Shown here in pieces: positions 58,623-64,000 of a stretch of 64,000 bases of DNA. This DNA comes from Trifolium pratense (lineage: Eukaryota > Streptophyta > Magnoliopsida > Fabales > Fabaceae), in assembly GCF_020283565.1 (NCBI RefSeq), contig NC_060064.1, positions 18,620,337 to 18,684,336 on the forward strand, given 5' to 3'. The position numbers and the translations under genes are program-made. The notes beneath the pieces are model-generated. The model was not told where the DNA came from, did no database searches, and saw only the letters and a list, made by a program, of their open reading frames with translations. How positions within the stretch are numbered: position 1 is the first letter of the stretch; each line of letters starts with the position of its first letter.

Positions 58623-59484
58623 CTTCTTAGCCTTGGTCACTGCTACCAGGGAGTGAAAGCAAAGACTCTGTATACACGGTCATTTGGGATCTTTCAAAGT
58701 AACAATCACGATAGGTGCGATACTCTAGCAGCTCTCCTTTGTCATTAAACTTGGCTAATCCACCATTACCACTTCTTCCAACTAGATCACCACAATTTGT
58801 AAAGCATACTGGGGAAAAAGCCGGAGCTGGAAGAGCCCAAAAATAATGGGTAGAAGTCACAGTCCAAGATGAATGCACTGCGTATTCTTGCATCACTCTT
58901 ATCTTAAATGTACGTAGGTCTATCAGTAAACGTATAAGGCAAATGAGAACCAACCTCAATTTGTTTCCAGTTATTAGCTCTGAGTGAGAAAATCTCCAAG
59001 TCAAGATTGGTATAGCTTTTTTTGAACCCCAAAACTACCAAGTAATCATCGGTTGACGAATCATAACCGAAACCATACAAAAACCTGTCAATATAATCTT
59101 GGGAGTAGGAGGCAATAGTTATAGGCAGAAGCCTACTTCATTGTGTAAAAACAGAAACCCTCTACACGAACCTCCAATTTCAGATTCGGGATTCAAAAAA
59201 TCGAGGCTTAATGAAGCAATTGCAGAATAATCATTAAGCGATGAATCAAAATCAATGGATAGGGTTACAGGAGCATCATCATAACTTGTGAAGAAAATTT
59301 TATTTTTAGGTGAGGCGGAAAGTTGAAAATGTGAAGTTGCAAAATGGGAATCATCGGATATGAGAGAATTCCATGATTTAGAGACGCACCTGAAACGTAA
59401 CAGAATCTTCACCGGTAATCTCAACAGAATTTCAGTTATCAGTTCCTGAGGGAGATCCACGATCTTCTTCGGCTCCATATTCAT
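58623..59484 (-). pseudogene. F-box protein pseudogene (F-box associated type)
   Basis: Minus strand. It starts MNMEPKKIVDLPQELI with a complete F-box (LPVKILLRFRCVSKSWNSLISD at about residues 15-36). The F-box-associated region then shows losses. After GFLFLHNEVGF the frame meets TAA at 59121-59119, and the sequence continues in another frame (DYIDRFLYGFGYDSSTDDY, LEIFSLRANNWKQIE). That stops near 58923, and the family's C-terminal part resumes in a third frame (MQEYAVHSSW, GGLAKFNDKGELLEYRTY, TVYTESLLSLPG), ending at 58627. About a hundred codons usual for the family are missing in the middle. Family role: substrate receptors of SCF ubiquitin ligases. The upstream in-frame ATG at 59616 is less likely the old start. 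Confidence 0.88.
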
Positions 59485-59619
59485 CTTGCCGAGGCAGAAA
59501 CTTAATTTTTGAGTCAAAAAAGTGTGTTGTAGAAAAAGCGATTCTGATGAATAATGAGTTTGAACTTTGAACTTTGAAGAATAGGAAAGGAAAGGAAAGG
59601 GAATGATACTGTGCATGGC

Positions 59620-60555
59620 GGCCTAACCATGCTTTATTATGGAATTAAGCCCAATTTGAAATGACTAAATGCACCTCACCAAATTATGGTTTTTTTTGTT
59701 TACTAAAAGGGCGTTTGCCTTGCTAAATTATAAGGAATTTTTCTCTTCCCACCTCATGTAATGCTTTTTTACCCTCAAATTTCCAATTTTACTTTTGAAT
59801 AAATATTTCAGAATGCGTTTTTCGAAATTTTCTTACCTTGGAAAAACTTCGGAATGTGTTTTCTGAATTTTTCCCGAATTTAAACTAGAAAACTTTGAAA
59901 AATGCATTTCGAAGTTTCTATACAAGAACAAAAATGGAAAAATAAGGAGTAGAAAAAAAAAACACGGAGTGGAAAGAAAAAAAATTCAATTATAAGAAGC
60001 GTGCTCAACTTAACACACAACAATAAGGTTCAAAATCAAATCCGCATAAAAAAAAACTAGGGTTCAAATCCCTATACCACTATTTCCTTACCCAAAAAAA
60101 ATAATTTAACAAACAACTTTTTTTTAACAATAACTTAACATATAGTACAATTTAATCGTTACCTATTTACAAGCCATCACATTATGATATGTTTGGTAAG
60201 ACCAAAAAATGAAATTATAACTTATATGCTAAAAGACTTGTTTGATAACAGTTTTTGTTTACATCACGAACGTATAACTTATTTTACTAACTTATAACTT
60301 ATTTTTCAGACATTATTTCATGTAGCTTATAACTTTTTTTTCTTCCACTTTTACTCTTATCATTTTAATTGAAATCCATTTTTACTTTTTATAGTTTATT
60401 TTAATTTAAAATAATATAATTATGTTTTAGAATACAAAACATCTCATGTATCATATATTCACATTACAAGGAGACTTTTCTTTACCTCTCTATTCGTTTA
60501 TCTCTTGAAGGCCAAAGTGTTAATTTCGTGCATTAAGTCATTTCCACCCGTTACA
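59620..60555. other. Intergenic, nothing recognised
   Basis: A fold-back hint around 59813-59910 (gaatgcgtttttcgaa / ttcgaaatgcattttt). No gene. Confidence 0.4.
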
Positions 60556-60559
60556 TTTT

Positions 60560-61275
60560 GTTTAAAGGCTGAAGAAATCAAAGATCAAGGGTTAGAAGAG
60601 TTGTCGCGACCGTGACAGGGCCAGAAAATCATATTCGAGTGTCTAGAAATATTGCCATGGCTGTAACACTAATCCACACGGCCGTGACAGGCTTTGCTGA
60701 AGACAAAATCAGTTACAACTTTTGGTTTTCCCTCTCTTAATGACCATTATGCTCATTTAAGTTGTATTTATCCTTAAGGCTATGAAAATCTCAGCTATGA
60801 GGGCCTATATAAAGGCTTCATTTCCCTTGTAAACACATGAAGCAAGTATTGTAACAAAGCATATTATCAAATAAAAGTTCTTAGTTTATTTTCTAGTTGT
60901 TCTTGCTTTGTTATTGTTTTCATTCATATGTTCATAGATTAGTGTTACCATGTCAAGGTGTGAGTAGTCCACCCACAACTTGAGGTCATGGAGAGTAATC
61001 TTAGTGTGAGTTTGTGATTATTTCCCTATGTGTTGATGTTGATTGTGATTACTAGCAAACATATCACAGAGGGTAGATGTTTGTCTTGGAAATTCTAAGG
61101 TGGTGGTGAGAATCGAAAGGATGAACCGATCACCTCGATCTCTATCATCTATGGCAGGCGTAGTGGGCAAACTGTGCATTTAGGGGTATTGCGAGTGGTT
61201 GAATTTGAGGACCTGGGGCGATTAACGACCGCTATGACAAAGGATAGCTTGCAGGAGAGACTTTCGTAACTTATA
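60560..61275 (+). repeat. Probable LTR-retrotransposon remnant (non-coding)
   Basis: GC-richer block with cacggccgtgacagg and gcgaccgtgacaggg. It is followed by a leader-like region (gtgagtagtccacccacaac, ggcgattaacgaccgc) that I associate with legume Gypsy LTRs. No coding frame and no paired LTR in view. Confidence 0.35.
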
Positions 61276-61279
61276 ACTT

Positions 61280-62250
61280 GTTTAATAAGAAGGTTTTCAC
61301 ACAGCAAATGTATGTTTGAAAAAGGGTTAGGAATTCAAGTTATAGGTGAAATCCATGATCTTGGTCGTCTTTAAAATATAAGAAAAACAAATTATAATTT
61401 GTTAGCTTGTTTTCATCATAAAAACAATCCGAAAATCCAAAGATAATAATAATCATCATCATGGAAAAGAGGGTTGGGGTGGTCGGCAGCTGAGAGGAAT
61501 CATTGCATGCAGGGGAGGAGCCAGAATTTTGACTTCGGGGGGACCAAGATAAAAAAAAAAGTGATTTTAGTAAAAAAAAAATTGAACTTTCATATACTTT
61601 GATTTTTCAATTTTTTTTTTCTACATAAAATTGAGACCCATGTCACATACAATAAAGATACGACCTAAAATGAGTTTATTTATAAAGATATGGTCTTATA
61701 AGTTTAGTTTTGGTAGTGAGAAGTTTAATAGGAAACAAATCCAAAGTCCTGCATAATTTGACTCATGTAGTTAGTGACTTATTTAAAACGATTAAGAGAA
61801 AGAATAATTTTTAGTTAAACTTTACTTATTTTGCAATCGAATTTCAAATTACTAGACTCCTTCCCCTTAGAATAGAAGATTAATACAAAATAAAAGTTTA
61901 AAATTTTTTTTTTTTGAACAAGCCAAAATGAGATATATATAAACAAAAAGTCTTCTTAGCACAAGACGTCCCAAGAACGACCAGATAAAGTTACACTAGA
62001 GTCAAAGAAATACAAGAACCAAAAGTTTTAAATTTTTAATTAATTAAAACATTTATTTGTCTTTATACTACTCCGGTTTCATATTGTAACAAAATGATAA
62101 AATACTTAAAACGACATTTTAAAATAATCTATTTAATCCAATTTTTCATTTGAAACTTTTAAATAAATAAAAACTTTGTTAAAAAAAAAAAAAACTAAAA
62201 CACACACACTATAAAAATTATTTTAAAAAGAAACTAAAACAAACAGTGCC
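61280..62250. other. Upstream region of the SMO1-like gene
   Basis: Contains a common repeat phrase at 61513-61545 (ggggaggagccagaattttg) and a solo MITE-like end, actactccggtttcatattg, near 62068. Otherwise AT-rich. Confidence 0.4.
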
Positions 62251-62295
62251 TAAATGCCACCAACTATATAACATACAAAGTTCATCTCTCCCTCA

Positions 62296-62304
62296 CCTTA
62301 TATA
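62296..62304 (+). promoter_or_regulatory. Candidate TATA box of the SMO1-like gene
   Basis: cttatatac about 55 bases before the ATG. A second candidate, ctatataac, lies at about 62265. The more upstream one leaves the more usual leader length. Confidence 0.3.
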
Positions 62305-62355
62305 CTTCCTATATTCTATTTCTATTTCAATACTTTTCCTCCACCCTCTCTCACA

Positions 62356-62688
62356 ATGCTCCCTTACCAGACCCTTGAAGAATATTCAAAATATGCACTT
62401 GCTAGAAATCTCACTTTTGGTGAGACACTATGGTTCAATTACTCTGCCAAAAAATCTGACTTTGTTCTTCATTGCCACAACACACTATTCTTGTGCTTGT
62501 TTTATTCCATAGCCCCTATTCCATTCCTATTGATCGAGCTAAGTGGATACAAGAAGTTGAACAAATACAAGATTCAACCTTTGGTTAAGAGAACATTCTG
62601 GGAAATGTTTAAGTGCTACAAATATGTTATGTGGACATTTATCATTGCAGTTGGTCCTATTCAGATCATTTCTTATCCTACCATTAAG
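62356..62688 (+). CDS. SMO1-like: Sterol 4-alpha-methyl oxidase (methylsterol monooxygenase 1), exon 1 only
   Basis: 111 codons from ATG to the donor AAG|GTATGC. The start MLPYQTLEEYSKYALARNLT and the following FGETLWFNYSAKKSDF..HCHN are the conserved N-terminus of plant SMO1. The first hydrophobic segment (LFLCLFYSIAPIPFLLIEL) and a second (FIIAVGPIQIISYP) are present. The histidine boxes that bind iron lie in later exons, which I cannot find before the end of the window. Enzyme role: ER-membrane di-iron oxidase removing the first C-4 methyl group in phytosterol synthesis, with cytochrome b5 as electron donor. The frame is intact. Confidence 0.92.
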
Positions 62689-62751
62689 GTATGCAATCCT
62701 ACTTTATATATTTCTTTTAGACAATGTAAATAAAATTAACCAGTTCAATAA

Positions 62752-62840
62752 GCCATTAGATTTGGTCTAGTGAGGAATTTTGATATTATGTTAGAGGTCG
62801 TAGGTTCGATCATCAACTCCATTGTAAATAAAAAAAAATG
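62752..62840 (+). mobile_element. SINE (89 bp) with 16-bp target duplication in the SMO1-like intron
   Basis: The A-box region is tttggtctagtgaggaattt, the B box is cgtaggttcgatcatc, and there is an A tail. The duplication ttaaccagttcaataa is at 62736-62751 and 62841-62856. Confidence 0.9.
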
Positions 62841-62856
62841 TTAACCAGTTCAATAA

Positions 62857-64000
62857 TTAAAATTAAGAATGAGTGAACTTAATTACTCCATATTTAAAGT
62901 TAGTTTTTTTCATAAAGGATTAAAATATATTTGTCATGACTGGAATAATTTTATAAGATTATTCTTATCAGTGATTGAAGTATTAATCATTGATTTCTTA
63001 TCAGTTGTCCAAGAATGATGCAAGTACTATTTTATTTTAAAAGAAAATGCTAATAAGTGTTTCTAAGATTAAGATAATTGCTTTGTCAAAAAATAAAAAG
63101 ATTAAGATAATTGCTTTGTCAAAAAAATAAAAAGATTAAGATAATTGTAATAAGGAATCAAATATACTAAAATTATTTTTGAAATTTTTGTGGTTGACCT
63201 CTTAATTAAAATTGTAAAAAATGTTATTTTTAAGTATATTTTTTTTTTAGTAAAAAAAAAAGTATAATTTTTTTTGTTTCTATAAATACATTAGTTTGTA
63301 TTACCTTTTTTAAATCAAAATAATAAGAGGAAGAAAAATTATTATGGTGCATGAAATAATCAAAATGACATTTAATATTTTTATTTTACTTTTAAAGTGG
63401 CATTTAACATATCAACGGATGTTGGATCTAAACCCACAATGTGTCGACCAATTAAGTTGGCACCCTGAACATCCCATCCTATACATATATCTCATATTAG
63501 ATAAATAAACTCACTTTGTAATACTCAATGTAATACTCACTCTCTTATCAATTAAAATTAAGGTGTGAGTCTCTAACTTAAAATAAGCATATCAGTTTAT
63601 GGATATACAAGGTGAACCATCACATAGGGCCTTGAAAATTTGAGGGCTTCATAACGGCAAGACAAAAACATTGTAATCAAATTATACAAACCATAGCCAT
63701 AGCCTTTACCTAGTCTTTACCTATGAGAATGATTTTGTTTCCGTCGTACGAGGACAATTTTACAATACAAAGGCAATAATACGCCAAAATGTTTCTCTTT
63801 GATAATGCGTACATAGATAACGGTTTTAATAAAATTTACTTTCCTTCCTCGAAAGAAGCTTGAATTACACTCACCTCCCTTTTTATGTTAAAATATACAC
63901 TTTAGTCCATTTTAACATGAATAAATATTTTTGTGATAACAATTAACTTTAAATCAGTATTTTATGTCAAAAAACTTTAAGTCATCATTGAAGAAATTAA
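62857..64000 (+). other. SMO1-like intron 1 (continuing beyond the window)
   Basis: AT-rich. A short tandem duplication, agattaagataattgctttg, at 63064-63140. No second exon was recognised. Confidence 0.5.

Noticed and set aside
62246..62512. Frame overlapping the SMO1 exon in another register
   Set aside because: The SMO1 frame matches the family through to a proper donor; this one does not.

Overview
The window is plant nuclear DNA from a eudicot. It is AT-rich, its genes carry GT-AG introns, and it is crowded with transposable elements. Protein similarity and repeat types (Au-like SINEs, Stowaway-like MITEs, a legume-type F-box pseudogene) suggest a papilionoid legume such as Medicago or Trifolium. 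The species is an inference, not something read directly.

Layout. 1-9703 (-): an LBD18/LBD30-class LOB-domain gene. Exon 1 is at 9374-9703, exon 2 runs off the left edge, and the ~9 kb intron is largely transposons (a MITE carrying a small LTR element, and a 4.8 kb CACTA element). 9.7-18.2 kb: intergenic, with repeats. 18241-21822 (+): a second, divergently oriented LOB-domain gene of the LBD19/LBD31/LBD20 type. 25307-29181 (+): a complete 12-coding-exon MAP65 gene closest to MAP65-3/PLEIADE, with a 5'-UTR intron and an inverted pair of AACGG (MSA-core) motifs in its promoter. 29.2-35.9 kb: intergenic SINEs, MITEs and a Copia fragment. 36.0-43.4 kb (+): an AHL1-like AT-hook/PPC gene with a young Copia retrotransposon in its first coding intron. 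44.8-46 kb: a Mutator-like long-TIR element. 47.8-53.4 kb (-): a cornichon gene whose first intron holds a decayed Copia element and a LINE-type RNase H fragment; its last coding part has an apparent one-base frame break. 54-58.5 kb: MITEs, a SINE and a 304-bp TRIM. 58.6-59.5 kb (-): an F-box pseudogene. 62356 onward (+): exon 1 of a sterol 4-alpha-methyl oxidase (SMO1) gene that leaves the window.

The genes are ordinary single-copy plant genes: two lateral-organ/lateral-root type transcription factors, a phragmoplast microtubule bundler, a chromatin architectural protein, an ER cargo receptor and a sterol biosynthesis enzyme. They form no operon-like system. From memory, the order AHL1 - cornichon - SMO1 matches Arabidopsis At4g12080-At4g12090-At4g12110, and paired LBD genes occur in Arabidopsis as LBD18/19 and LBD30/31.

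The most unusual observations are three. One is a non-autonomous LTR element (588-2051) carrying 12 tandem copies of a unit whose hairpin stem is kept although its loop and part of the arm vary. The second is a Copia insertion at 37839-41964 flanked by a 21-bp instead of a 5-bp duplication. The third is the frame break in the cornichon gene. No rRNA, tRNA gene or CRISPR was seen.
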